64,000 nucleotides of DNA, taken from the NCBI GenBank assembly GCA_963920525.1, contig OY986438.1, forward strand, positions 180,336,888 to 180,400,887, given 5' to 3'. The translations under genes and the position numbers were made by a program. Positions 32,308-45,200 of the stretch are shown here, piece after piece (the stretch's first letter is position 1; every line of letters begins with the position of its first letter). The notes beneath the pieces were generated by a model. It had not been told where the DNA came from, ran no database searches, and saw only the letters and a program-made list of their open reading frames with translations. This stretch comes from Dichetophora obliterata (taxonomy: Eukaryota; Arthropoda; Insecta; Diptera; Sciomyzidae).

Positions 32308-33550
32308 TTGGGGGTTGGAATTAGTTTTAAAGGTTTTCTAAGAGATGGCGTAACTATCAATAGATCGCATCGGGCACACCTGTGACTATATTCTTTCAAA
32401 GCACATTGTCTAAGCTTCATTTTTCAGTATGTGTCATTCCACTGAAATGTAAACAACATATATTTTTTTCTCTGTGAACATGTCGACTTTCGTTCCAACA
32501 AAACGCAATTTGCGGGAAGGTTTACTTTTGTGCTTCCATTTGAAGAAAAAAGCGGTTGAAGCACAACGCACGCTTACTGAGGCTTACGGGGACTATGCTC
32601 CATCGATTTCTACTTGTGAGTACTGGTTCCGTCGGTTTAAAAGTGGTGATTTTGATACGGAAGACAAAGAGCGTCCGGGCCAGCCGAAAAAGTTTGAAGA
32701 TGAGGAATTGGAGGCTTTGCTCGATGAAGACCCGTGTCAAACCCATCAAGAAACGCTTGAAGGCCATGGGAATGATTCAAAAGCAAGGAAATTGGGTGCC
32801 GTACCAGTTGAAGCCGAGAGACGTTGAACGGCGATTTTGCATGTGCGAACAACTGCTTCAACGGCATAAAAGGAAGAGTTTTTTGCATCGTATTGTCACT
32901 GGCGATGAAAAATGGATCCATTACGATAATCCTAAGCGAAAAAATCGTGGGGACCACCCGGCCATGCATCAACATCGAGGGCCAAGCCGAATATTCATGG
33001 CGCCAAGCTTATGCTGTGTATTTGGTGGGATCAGAAGGGTGTCGTGTACTATGAGCTGCTAAAACCTAACGAAACCATCACAGGGGAACGCTACCAACAA
33101 CAATTGATGCAATTGAGCCGAGCATTAAAGGTTAAACGGCCGGAATATGCCAAAAGACACGACAAAGTGGTTTTTCAACATGACAACGCACGGCCACATG
33201 TTGCAAGAACCGTCAAGGAAACGTCGGAGGCGCTGAATTGGGATGTGCTACCCCACCCGCCTTATAGCCCAGACATAGCCCCTTCCGACTACCACCTATT
33301 CAGATCGATGACGCATGGCTTGGCTGAGCAGCGCTTCACTTCTTACGAGGATACCAAAAAATGGGTCGATTCGTGGATTGCCTCAAAAGACGAATCGTTC
33401 TTCCGGCGCGGAATCCATATGCTGCTAGAAAGATGGGAAAATGTTGTAGCTAACGATGGACAATACTTTGAATAATATACATTGTACCGTTGTTTCTAAA
33501 TAAATGCTCAAAAACCGAAAAAAAACCTTTAAAATTAATTCCAACCCCAA
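32308..33550 (+). mobile_element. Mariner element (mauritiana-like), degenerate
   Basis: TIRs: the left TTGGGGGTTGGAATTAGTTT, TAAAGG pairs with the complement of the right end (TTGGGGTTGGAATTAATTTT, AAAGG). The 1243-bp length is normal for mariner. TA is present at the right flank only. Confidence 0.85.
32480..33475 (+). pseudogene. Mauritiana-type mariner transposase, frameshifted
   Basis: ATG at 32480 gives MSTFVPTKRNLREGLLLCFH, then CEYWFRRFKSGDFDTEDKE. A deletion after the LLDEDP region removes the second HTH and shifts frame. GNWVPYQLKPRDVERRF and SFLHRIVTGDEKWIHYDNPK (first catalytic D in TGDEKW) follow in another frame. One base is missing from an A-run near 32943. The last frame (33011-33475) has MLCIWWDQKGVVYYELL, VVFQHDNARPHVART (second D) and HPPYSPDIAPSDYHLF (third D), and ends GQYFE. 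The strong match over the last third suggests a fairly young death. Confidence 0.92.
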
Positions 33551-35455
33551 TATATAGATTACTAGCTTAATACTAATCTTTTAGATCGAACAAACACTTA
33601 AACTTTTTTTTTTAAATATTCTCTAAAGCTTTAACAGCTGGTCATCTACTTAAAATAAACTTCACACTTGTTGAAAACGTAATTAGCCATTGCAAGACGC
33701 CGCTACTGTATAGATTAAATTTCTTAATTATAAGATCATCACTGATTATAAATGTTTCAACGTAGTGACGATACTTTTGATTGTCTGCTTTTCTACTTTA
33801 CGAGTAACGCAGGTTTTTATACCATTTTATTTCTCTTTATGGTACACAAAATTTGTTTAAAGGCAATTTGGTAAAAGAGCAATAATAAAAGTAATACGAG
33901 AAATATAATAAAAAACCAAAATAAACAAAAAACCAAAACACAGCAAAATTTAAACAAAACAAAAAAGACAACAACTAACAAAACAGGTATTCAAAACAAC
34001 AAACAAATAATACAGCAATGAATTCATCTGCAACTCTGCAAAACATGAGCTCAACTCAAGCTGAACATTTGGCTCAGTACGCAGTCGCAACTCAACGTGC
34101 GGTTTGAGCAAGCAACAAATCGATCGATCGATTGCTGAATATCGTAAAACGTGATAAATTTATATCTATACATATGTACTTTTTTTTTAATTTTGTAGCA
34201 CTTAATTTAACTGCATAAAATTTGTCAATAAAACAAAAACGTAAAGATTATGTGTTAGTGTTGTGTATTTTTAAGCCAATTTATAAATAATTGTTTTTTA
34301 GTTTGTGAATCTTAAAGGAAGGCTCGTATTTTTAAAGATTATCGAAAGTTCACGTTATGCTCGTAAAACGGTGCTGATTTTTATGTTAATATGCATTTTT
34401 ATTGGTTTTTTCTGTAATTTTTTCAGAATTTAATATTATAAATGTCGTTTACTTACTTTCAACTGTTTTAAGAACTGCAATAATTGCAACACTTTTTTAG
34501 CTCTAAAAATGTTTTTCGACGTTTTTTGGAAAATGTTTTCACTATCTTCAAAGTCTTTAATAGTCTTCAGTAAGTGTCGTCACTCATCTACTTTGGCAAT
34601 AAAACTAGTATTTCTTCCGCACAACTGTCCGTCCGTCCGTCCACATCCAGTCTTTACATCCATCAGTTTATTCATGCGTAAGTTTGTATATCTAGCAGTA
34701 CGTTTGACTGCCTTTCGAGCTAGTTATTATTTCTGCCTATATGTTCATCTGTCTGTCTGTCTATCTTTAAGTTGAAATGCAGAAAATTATGTATGAACCT
34801 GCTCCACCGGTTTGGGTGGCGTTTGCAACTTATTTTTTTGGTGTTTTTTTTTTCTTCTTAAATTGTTGCCCATTTTTAATTTTTCCCTTCTTATTTGATT
34901 GCATTTTAGTACGTTTTCCTACGCTTGAGCTGGCTTACAACCATATTTTTTGTTTTTTTTTTTAAAGTTTTGCTTTGTTTTTTTTTTCTACAACCCGTTC
35001 TTCGTTGCCTCTGTTTAAGTCAAGCTAAAGTGCAACCTGAGCTAAGCAATAAATAACTGCAACAGTTGTTGACGCTGTTTTCTTGGTTGAAGCTGGTGTT
35101 TGGATCGGTTTGTTTTCATGTTGTCGATATCAGTGTTGTTGTTGTTAATATTGCTGTTGTCTTGACTGTTCGCGACATGCAACAGGAAGCAAATGCTCTG
35201 TGTTGCAGCTGTTTGCTGCAACCAACATTTGTGAGAGTGTCTGTTCCTATTGGCTAATGTAATTTAAAGTAGTTTTTGTAAAGGTACTTTTTATACATAT
35301 TCATCTCAATACACATTAATATAATGTGCACTATCAAGATTTTACAGTTTCATTAGATTTTAAAGAAAATAATTTTGTTCAACATCAACTTAAGTTAAAT
35401 TTGTTAAGGAACTAAAAGTGAAACATCAAATATTTCTTTCATTACAGGCTACATA
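33551..35455. other. Spacer with CTGT/TCCG simple repeats and a 29-codon ORF
   Basis: GTCCGTCCGTCC (near 34629) and CTGTCTGTCTGTC (near 34751) runs are present. A short ORF at 34018-34107 (MNSSATLQNMSSTQAEHLAQ...) follows a CAA-rich stretch resembling a leader. It could be an alternative first exon of a nearby gene, but nothing proves it. Confidence 0.3.
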
Positions 35456-35819
35456 CCCAGCTAGCACAGTTTTCGATTTGTAACAAATTTTGTTATAATC
35501 CGGTGGTAATCCAGTTTTTTTTAAACAAATTTAGTCACAAATGGGTTGCATTAAAGTTGCATTCGTTTTGTTGCAAGTCAGTTAAACTACGGTTTTAATT
35601 ATGTCACAAGTAAATGTACTTGTTTTAAAAATGTTTCATAAAGTTTTGTAAAAATATAAATTACTATTCCTTTAAATGAACATTATTAAACATTTCTCTT
35701 TGCAGCAGCTATAAAAATGATAGCTTATTGTAATTGCAACAAATACAGTAACGAGTTAGCAACCTACATGTGACTAAGTTGCTTTATGTTTATATCAAAA
35801 TATATCAATGTCACAAAAA

Positions 35820-36125
35820 ATGAAACACGAGCACATGGTATTATTATTTGAAAAGGTAGCCGCGACAGTTTTTTGGCGATTGGTAGTTGTCAAAAACAGC
35901 TAAAGGAGTGGTAGTTTGCTGCTGTTGATTCATTAAATTTGTGCGCGAAGTTTATTGGAAGTTTATTGGATGTTTAAGTCGTTGCTTATTTTTACACATT
36001 TCTTTGATTAATTGCATGAACAGCTAATTTTGACAACTACCCATCGCCTCTTGTGAGAAAAAATCCAGTCTACGCTACTACCTTGTCAAATAATTATACC
36101 ATTCACGAGCAGTTATTTTGACGTT
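35820..36125. mobile_element. Nested foldback MITE A
   Basis: The left arm CACGAGCACATGGTATTATT, ATTTGAAAAGGTAG, GCGATTGGTAGTTGTCAAAA pairs with the right arm TTTTGACAACTACCCATCGC, CTACCTTGTCAAATAATTAT, ACCATTCACGAGCAG. Arms are about 90 bp and imperfect. Confidence 0.8.
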
Positions 36126-36249
36126 TCGCGCCCCTCTCTGTTTGGATAAAGAAAATCGCCTATGAAGATGCTTCCGAAATCGAAGAGAAAAATTTCCATA
36201 ATTATTTTAATATTAGTAGTGATTCAGATTCACATAAGTATGCATATAA

Positions 36250-36506
36250 TTCTGTGTCGACAAGAAATAACGACTAAACTCAAAATATCGTAAAAAACCG
36301 ATATGGCATTTACTTCATTGCCAATCTTTGATAGAATGCAGGAAAACATTTTTTGCACAGAATAGATAACCACTTAATTCTGCACCTATTATCGTTTGTA
36401 ACGTTTCATATATTACAGAAAAAAGGTCGAAGTTAGTACAGTAAAAATATCGTTTTTTACGATAATTTGAGTTTAGTCGTTATTCCTTGTAGACACAGAA
36501 TTATTA
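36250..36506. mobile_element. Nested foldback MITE B
   Basis: ATTCTGTGTCGACAAGAAAT, AACGACTAAACTCAAAATAT, CGTAAAAAAC on the left has an inverted partner, GTTTTTTACGATAATTTGAG, TTTAGTCGTTATTCCTTGTA, GACACAGAAT, on the right. Arms are about 55 bp with few mismatches. Confidence 0.85.
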
Positions 36507-37596
36507 CTATCATTTATGTTATATCAAATAATATTATTTGATTTTGTTATTTGATTTTGAACTTCAATTAATTGATTTTATAAGTATAGAGTACTTTAAC
36601 ATATTCATAAATTATTTTTTTATAGCAACACAAATGCTATATTATTCCATTAAAAAATTAAAATTTTATATTGATTCAAGTTGCTTATTTCAAAAATATT
36701 TAATAATATATTAGTTCTCAGAAATTTCTCAAAGATATACAGTATTTTATTAACGATGCAACGCCCCTTTGGTGTATCCCGCTCATTTTTTACATCCTAC
36801 ATATAAAATAGCATACCTAGCCTTATACCAAGTTTCAGGAAATGTGGCCCACTAGTTCTGGAGATATTAATTTTGTCCAGTTAGATTCGTGAATTCTCAC
36901 ACTGTGCAGTGGCCGTACATCGATCGAACACTAATTATTTTTTGATGAAAAAGACCAGCTTTTCAATGAAAATTGGAACTTCATGATGATATAAATTAAA
37001 TATATGTATGTTTTATTTTTATGTATGTTGTTTAAAATTATATACTTTTTTTAATACATTTCCTGCATTTAATAAATTACCATTATTTATAATATGTTAA
37101 ATAAAATGAGTTAAAAATAATGATATTTAAAATCCAAACATAGCGGTCGAAAATACATACATCAATTTTAAATAAAGATATATAAAGTTAAGATATAAAA
37201 ATTTACCTTCCAATCATCGAAACAATATGTGGTTATTATATTTGTATTAATAGAAGAACTAATTTTAGTTTGTATTTTTGGGTGATTGGGATAAACTGAT
37301 GTAGTCTGGTTGTTGGGTAATTAGATTTGTTGGCATATTATTGGATGAAAATTTAGTAAGGCTTTAAGCTTAATTTAAGCTTGTACGGCCGTTGTTCGAC
37401 CCAACTTTCGGCCGCTAGTCCTCTTGGATTAATTTTAGGCCATGTTAGACACTTGTGCGGCCGTTCGGCTTATGTTCGACCACTATTCGACCTATAATAA
37501 TTTTACCCGGGCTAAAGTTACGATTTATATCTGTATTGGCTACTCTTTTGGGACACTTTTGCTACACTTTTACGACCTTTTTGTGCTAGCTGGGTA

Positions 37597-38995
37597 GTCA
37601 TCATTACCTATGTTCGCCAATGATAAAAAGCCATGGTTTTGTGGTTTAGTCAACAAAAGAGCCTTAATGGAGGTGGAATTAATAAAATTTTAAGCGAAAA
37701 TAAATAGCATTATGTCACCAGCTAAAAAGATTTATTTATTTGCAAGAATTGCTAATATCTATTTAGTATACAAACAAAAACTTGTTTTTAATACAAATTT
37801 TGCTCATATTATTTGTGTATTTTTTGCTGTCGAATAAATCCGTAAACACAAATAAGTTGTACTGTCAAAACTTTTCCACTTAAAATTCGTTATCCGATAT
37901 TTAACATATATATTTTAGTCAACGTCTCGTTTTTTGTATAAGTATATTTTGAATGCATTCAATAAGTTCCCCTGCTTCTTTCTTTAATGAATTCTTTAAA
38001 AATTCATTCAATGTAAACAGTGAACCGCAGTATTAATTAATTTCTAAAGGTTAAACAAACCAACAGCAATCTACCACAAAAACATACCACACTCAGCTAA
38101 TCCAATGTAAAATCCAGTTTAAACACTTGCTAATTCCAAGCGGAATTTGTGGATTTACATAGCTTAAAAAGAGCAGCGCAAATTTTTGTACACTGGAAAA
38201 CCTGAAAGATTTTGAAGCAACAGGAAACTTTACTCAATCCAATATAGACAAACAAACAAGCATTCAAAGAATTTCAAAGCAGCAAAACTGCTTATTTTAT
38301 GCATATCTTAATAAATTGACCTCAACACTTTTCAATAAATTTGTCAACCTATATCTATAATTAGATCATACAATACTTCACAGTGTAAATTCCGATTTGG
38401 GAATCCCCACGCGGAGTGGGCAAAAGAATTTGTTTACTTAAGCAAAGATAAATAAATACATTGTATTAAGCAAAATCAGCACTATCAAAAACACACAAAA
38501 TATATAAAGGAATGAAACCAGAAACAAATACAAGCGTCTACCAGCAAACATCACTGATATTGGCAACAGAAATTCTACAGATAGCAAAAGGTTGGCAAAA
38601 GACTTACAAGTTCCGTGTAACTGATAGAGTGATAGAGTGAATGAATAAGCTGATAAGATAAATAAAGGGGAAAAATTATCGATTTTATCAAATCAAAAAA
38701 TATTGCAAACTATCGAAAAATTACGAGTTTAACGTAAAATTTGTTAAAAGTAGCATTGGTTGCTTTTGCTATTTAATCCTCAAGCTTTTGAGAATATTAT
38801 TTAGAGACATCACTAAAAAAAACAAAAAAAAAATCAACAAATTGCATGCTAGACATTCTTGGAAAATTCCTGTTAATAAAAATAATTTCAGCAGCACGCT
38901 CAACATTGACAGACAGCGACAGACACTGAACTTGACAAAGAACAAGCTAAATATTTCTAACGTTCTATTTTTGTGTTTTATCTGCTAGGTTCTTT
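37597..38995. other. Spacer upstream of the melted exon, nothing recognised
   Basis: AT-rich, with a GATAGAGTGATAGAGTG simple repeat near 38625. It ends in the polypyrimidine-poor acceptor CTTTAG at 38997. Confidence 0.3.
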
Positions 38996-38997
38996 AG

Positions 38998-39087
38998 ATG
39001 ACGCTGAGCGCTGAAGAACATGCCGCTGCAGCATTAAATTTTGTGGAGCACGTAAATAAGGCAAGTAAGACTACGGACGTTCGCTGA
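38998..39087 (+). other. Upstream ORF in the melted leader (29 codons)
   Basis: ATG immediately follows the acceptor TTCTTTAG and opens MTLSAEEHAAAALNFVEHVN..., ending TGA at 39085-39087, 84 bp before the main start. Its Ala/Glu-rich composition and GC-richer codons stand out from the surrounding AT-rich DNA. It may reduce or gate translation of melted. An alternative reading, that this is a tiny separate coding exon, would need a GC donor at AAG|GCAAGT and is less likely. Confidence 0.5.
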
Positions 39088-39171
39088 CACCACCAACAAA
39101 AACAACAACAACAACAACAACACGTACTTAATGCACTGAACGAAAAATTAAGCAGCACAAAACACAAAAAG

Positions 39172-39276
39172 ATGCATGAACTCTTTACAAAAGTACTTTC
39201 AAAACGTGATCTTTCGAGAGCTGGTGACTTATTTTCAGTGCCAGATTCGGAAATTGTTAACGATATCTCGGAAGTG
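39172..39276 (+). CDS. melt: melted coding exon 1
   Basis: 35 codons, MHELFTKVL to VNDISEV, in phase 0, then donor GTGAGT. The 5' part of the same exon (38998-39171) is leader with CAA repeats and the upstream ORF. The start is chosen because it matches the family N-terminus. Confidence 0.92.
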
Positions 39277-42200
39277 GTGAGTAAGATAAAATGGTGAAAT
39301 TTATATTGACAGTTCAGTGTTTAACATTAAGTATTCAATATTAAGAATAAGGTATTAGGCATAAAATTTTAAGTATTCAGTATAAAGTTTTAAGTACAAA
39401 CTACTCAGAATTAAGTGTTAAATATTAAGTATTAAGTTTGAAGTAATAAATTTTATGTATAAGTGGGGGCGGTTTTGATTACAGAAATTTATTGCTGCCA
39501 ATCTGATATTAATAAAAGGTGATCCAATACGAAGTCCCTTATCAACTGGGTTGTTTTGACAGCTGTTATGTGTCAAATGGCTTGTCCATATGACGTTTGT
39601 ATTCAGTATTCAAAACGACTCAATCATGAATAGACTTACTCCTGAACAACGTTTATTAATTGTGAAAACTTTCTACCAAAATCAGTCATCAGTTAGAGAA
39701 TGACAATATTTCTTCAACATTTTTTTTAATTTTTTCAAAATTTTCAAAATTGCCCACCAAGATCATGTGATTTGACGCCATTGGATTACTTTCTTTGGGA
39801 ATATGTTAAATCACTTGTTTATGTCGACAAACCCGTAACTATTGAAGCTTTGGAAACCAACATAACTCGTGTTTCAAGGAATACTGACCGATATGCTCGA
39901 AAGAGTTGTCGAAAATTAGATCCACCGATTGCACCAATTAAGAGCTTGTCATGGGCAACACTTGAACGAAATACTTTTTAAACATTGAGTTGTAGGAACC
40001 GAACTATCATTCCAAATAAAGATTTGCTTAAATACCTTGATTTTTAGGTATTTTATTTAGAAAACAAGGTAGAAAGCGCTTATTAGATCACCCTTTAGTA
40101 GGTTATGTTAACCCATTAACCGCGGTTGGGTATTTTTTTACCCATTTCAAATGGTATTTTTTTACCCAAATGGCTCTACAGAATTGATCATATCTCTGGA
40201 TTGGTAACAGCTAAGTGTCTTATTTTTGGATTGTTGCTTTAAGAAAACATTGAGCTATAAAATGTTTTTGGAGTATGTCAAGAAATTATTACGTAAAATA
40301 CTACATTTTCAAAGTCAAAAGTGATTAACATTAAAAATCAAAAAAATTTGAGTTATCATTTGTAAAAAATTGCATATTTTAAAAAATGTAAAAGCTCTCT
40401 TAGCCAATTTACAAACTATACCTGCTATTGATAGAAAATTCCTAACATAAAACTGTGCTGTCGTTGCAGAAGGAATTTGTGCCCATTTAGAACACATTAA
40501 CGACGGTTGGGTATATTTATATCCAACTAATATCTCGACTACGAAAGATACAAAGTTGAAATTTGATGTGGTATCTCCTGTGATCAATATAAGAAAGCAC
40601 ATGAAATTTTGAAAAAATCATACGAAGCGTTTGGGAGCCGCAGTTAATGGTTTAAGTTGAGGCGGCAGCCGTTGTATGTGCGAAGGAAAACATAACGCAC
40701 ATACCCCCCAACTCAGTTAGACCAGCAAGGTCCATTTTGATACCGCTGCACACATGGTCTTTAGTCCGAATGTAATCACATTGAGCTTTTGATGAAGCTT
40801 ATGAGTTTGACGCTTGTCCTTGACAGGTCGTTAAGCTCAGAAAAGAAGAACAAACCCAGATATACAACCCCAGGGAGTTCGGGACAGGATCAAAGAAGGT
40901 GGGAGATGGTTTCATCCTCATTCTCTTCCCTGCAGATTCTGCAGAAGTCATTTGCGATGACTCCCAGTCTGCAGGCATGCCTGCCTATTAAGCAGCGTCC
41001 TGCGGTAAAGGCCACTATCGTGGCTACTTCCAGTCTTCTCAGCGAGAGAAGGGCTCTCGATCACTTAAGGTCTTTAGTCGGCCAGATGAGCCTTGTTGCT
41101 CTACAGGATAAGAATTCAGCCCGTCTTAAGTTGACGTCACATGTGGTGTACTCTTTGAGCAACAGTTTGACAGTTGCCAACGGAATGCTTGGTGGGTTTT
41201 GAACTACTGATGTCACCGAGGTACCGTTTCTAGCAAGCTTGTCTGCTTTTTCGTTTGCTCTTATTCCCTTCATATTAAGTCTTCATATTAAGTATCCATA
41301 TTAAACCAATGTTGAAAAAGTTTGACATTTCGCTTAATACAGCACGGTATTCTTTGGCTGTTTTAGGGTTGATGGGAACTTGTGCCACTGATTTGATCAC
41401 TGCCTAGCTGTCCGAGAAAATGTTTTTTTTTTTCGTTTTGAGATGACATTCTTTGACAGCCATGTTGCAATTTCTCTAATTGCCATGATTTCGACTTAGA
41501 AAACACTACAGTGATCAGGCAGACTACGAGCCAGGGAAAACCTTATTTGTTTTGAGTAGACTCTATACCCGGCTTTATCATTAAATTCAACCCATCTGTA
41601 TAGAAGTATAGACACTACACCGTATCGAAAATATAAATTTCGCCGCATACCAGCTAATCTGAAGCATAATTGAAAGGAAGTTTCGAAAAAAAAAATTTTT
41701 TTTGACCGAACGTAGGGGTTGCGCGCGCATCGACATATTTCTTTATAACTTCGTTATTTACGGTCCGATCTAAAAGAATGATATGTCCATGTTATGTTGT
41801 TGTCTCAAAGAGACCTATTTTTGAAGCGATGCTTTTTACGCCTCGTTTGGTGATTTGCTTGAGTGAAATCTGAAAAACGACACTTTTTTCCATACACCTT
41901 TTTCTTAGAATTGTTGTTGCTTTGTGTGTCGATTGTAACAAGAGAATATAAAATTAATAAAAATATTTCCTTTGTTAGCATTGAGGATTGAACTCGTACT
42001 CCTTCGATTGATAGTCCTATACACTACCAACTGATCCAAAAACCTTCGTTGACTATGAGAGTTTATTTAATATTAAGTATTAACTGAAGCTATGTTGCAT
42101 AGATGACAAGAATCTATTAAAGGATTGTGCATTAGCTATCCTTCATTTGAATGTGTGAAGCTATGGTGCAGATCAAAAGGATCGTGTAGTGGCTATCCAA

Positions 42201-45200
42201 ACAACAAAATCAGCAAAAAATATAACAAAACAAATGTTGGTTCTACTTACCACCATTGTCGTTAACATCGCTAAGTACGTGTTTCTTTTGTTGATGAGAA
42301 TAGTCGGTTCCGTAATTAACAACTTTAAGAACTGCTGGAACTTAAATTTTATGAATTGACACAAGCTATGCGGCAAAGTAATAAACAGTTTTCGTCATTG
42401 CTAACGAAGATTGGTGATGGTAAAAAACTTGAGCAAAACGAGTTACATTTAATAGAGAGTCGATTTTTTACGAAGGAAACTGTCAGCCGCCTGTGTCCAA
42501 ATGGAATAAGATTATTTTTTAGTAATGCTTCTATTAAATAAATCTATATTTAATAATTCTATCTTAAGAACAATAGAACACAACAAAATTTTCTCTGCAA
42601 TAAATTACATTAGTGGATGTAAAAATAATGAACAATTACAAGCATTTAAACAAAAATTGCATAATTTGAAAGTCATCGATACAGTTGGTTTACCTTCTGA
42701 AATTGTTTTTTTTCATCAATAAACATTATCTAATAACAACAAATATTAATGTTAGCGATAGTTTGGCAAATGGGGCTATTGGTAAACTAGTGCGCATTGA
42801 AATTGACCAGAAGACCAGGTTAAAAAAGTTTGGCAGGAATTCGATGAGTCTAAAATTGGTCAGAAAGCAAGAATGAAAGCTTCTGCTGATGCTCAATCGA
42901 TTCAAGTTGGAAGAAGAGCTGTGCCAATTCTACGAAAAAACAGCATACCTCTTAATAAAAATAAAACAATCACAGCTACAAGAAATCATTTTCCATTAAT
43001 TCCTGCAATGGCTGTAACTATTCATAAGTCACTGGGTGGATCATTCGCAGATTGTCTAAGAATATGACAAAAAGCATTCCTTGCAATACTCTACGTCACT
43101 TTATCTCGTGTTACTAGTATTGACGGACTTTTTATCACAACCCCTGATGACAACCCTCAACAATTTATATTTCATCATTGAAGGCGAAATGATTTTTCTA
43201 ATGTTGATTTAATTCGAGAATTTTAAAGATTATCTCTTAACAAATTGGAAACTAAATGTAAAACTATTGATAGCAAATAGTTATTTTCTGCAATGACTTT
43301 AAATTTTCGGAGACTCCATGCGCATTCTCAAGATCTTACCGATTCTATAACTCAAATCTGTGACATTATATTGCTATCAGAAACAAAAATGCAAAATGAT
43401 GAAAGTATCGATATCACTAATTTCGCTTGTATATCTCAATTTCAGAGAAATAGTTGTCGTTCTGTAGGAGTTGCAATTTATCGTAATTATAATTAAGATA
43501 AGTACAATACAGTCACTGGGGATATGTCAATATATTTAAACAGACTTCAGCTACAAAATTTTTCCGCTGATATTTCAAAAATTGGAGAAGTATGTTCTGC
43601 AGAAGCAGGTTCCATTGAACTGGGTAAAAATTATCACAAAATGCCAATTGTTTTTGGTGGAGATTTTAATTGCGATTTTAGACATGAATCCTCAAAGGCA
43701 CTTAAACAATTCCTTTTTGATAAATGTAATTTACCAATAATAAGAGATCCAAATATTTGTACAACACGATTAGGAACAACTATTGATGCAGTTTTTTCTA
43801 TATATATCGCCGACATATCATCCATACCATATGTTTGCTATTTCAGTTATCATAAACCCCTAAATTTCATTACTAAAATTCGATAATAATAAAAACATTT
43901 ACAAAAATAATTCAAAATGGATGTAATAACATAAAATAATAATGATATGTAATAACATTTACTGGTGTGATTATAACTTGTGTTTTTTAATTAATTTTAT
44001 GTTATTTTAAATTTTTGAATTTAAAAATTATTTTATTATAAAAAACTAATAAATTAACAAATCTATGAAACTGTGAAAAAGCTTCGCTTCTCTCGTGTGT
44101 CCAACGACGCATCTATTTTTTTGTTTCTAGAATTTATTGACCTCAGTTGACCCCTTATAGTACTGACAAACCATACCTCAGTTTCTATCATCTTGAGGTA
44201 CCATTTTGATTTCAGAAATAGAAAGTCCGTAAAAAATAAATAAGCTTTTACTAACAAAATTTTTCGCTATTTCTACTAGAAATATTTAAAAAATTTTTTT
44301 TTTTGCAAAACGGAAAATTTTTAACATTTTTGTCATATCGTATTATTTTTCTAAAATATGCACCGAAAACGTTCTTATCCGAATCTACCATCCTAATGTA
44401 CTATTCTACAGTAATATAATTAAAGCCCTCAAAAAGCCATAAAACTCTTCCCAAGAAAATCATTTTAATAAAACACAGATTTTTATAGCGGGAAAACTGT
44501 TGATTAAAAACCCACTTTTATTATTTTACTTTTATTTTTTTACTTTTATTATTTTAGAACGCATGGGTAAAATTTTATCTAACACAGATTTTTATAGCGG
44601 GAAAACTGTTGATTAAAAACCCACTTCTATTATTTTACTTTTATTTTTTTACTTTTATTATTTTAGAACGCATGGGTAAAATTTTATCTAAACTCGAGAG
44701 AAATACGGTCATCTTGAATCGCGTCGAAATTTTATCTCTTAAAACTCAATGATTTTAATATGTGAAAAGTGATATATTAAAATCATCGAGTTTTAAGAGA
44801 TCAAATTTTGACGTGATTCAAGTAGACTGTATTTCTCTCGAGTTTAGATAAAATGTGACCCATGCGTTGTTCATCGGTAACAGCAATGGCAGATTCATTT
44901 ACTACGTGTACAAAACGCTCAGTATTTTGAGAATGTCATATATAAGCTGTGCAAATAATTAAGTTTAGTAAGGAAAGATAACAAATTAAGTTGTTTACTT
45001 TACCTGGTAATTCGGTTATGTCTTTTGAGTATTACAATGCTTCAAATTGGTCTTACTTGAAGAATTGTAGGCAAGGTGGCTCAGTCATTCTGAATTTTGT
45101 CTAATTGATCATATTGAAATATGATTCACTTTCAAAATTTATAAAATTGTCTACTTCTGGACCGAACATTTGTCGAATGAAGCTTTTTGCTTCTTTGCAT

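Larger units (their letters stand above)
35456..37594. mobile_element. 2.1-kb TIR element, CCCAGCTAGCACA ends, TA duplication
   Basis: CCCAGCTAGCACA at 35456-35468 and its complement at 37582-37594 are flanked by TA on both sides. There is no transposase ORF, so it is non-autonomous or fully decayed. It carries two separate foldback elements (35820-36125 and 36250-36506). The right part holds repeated GGCCG and TTCGACC motifs (37385-37490). Confidence 0.7.

Noticed and set aside
39061..39070. AAG|GCAAGT as a GC-type donor ending a small coding exon
   Set aside because: GC donors are rare, and reading through gives an uninterrupted leader to the conserved melted start codon.
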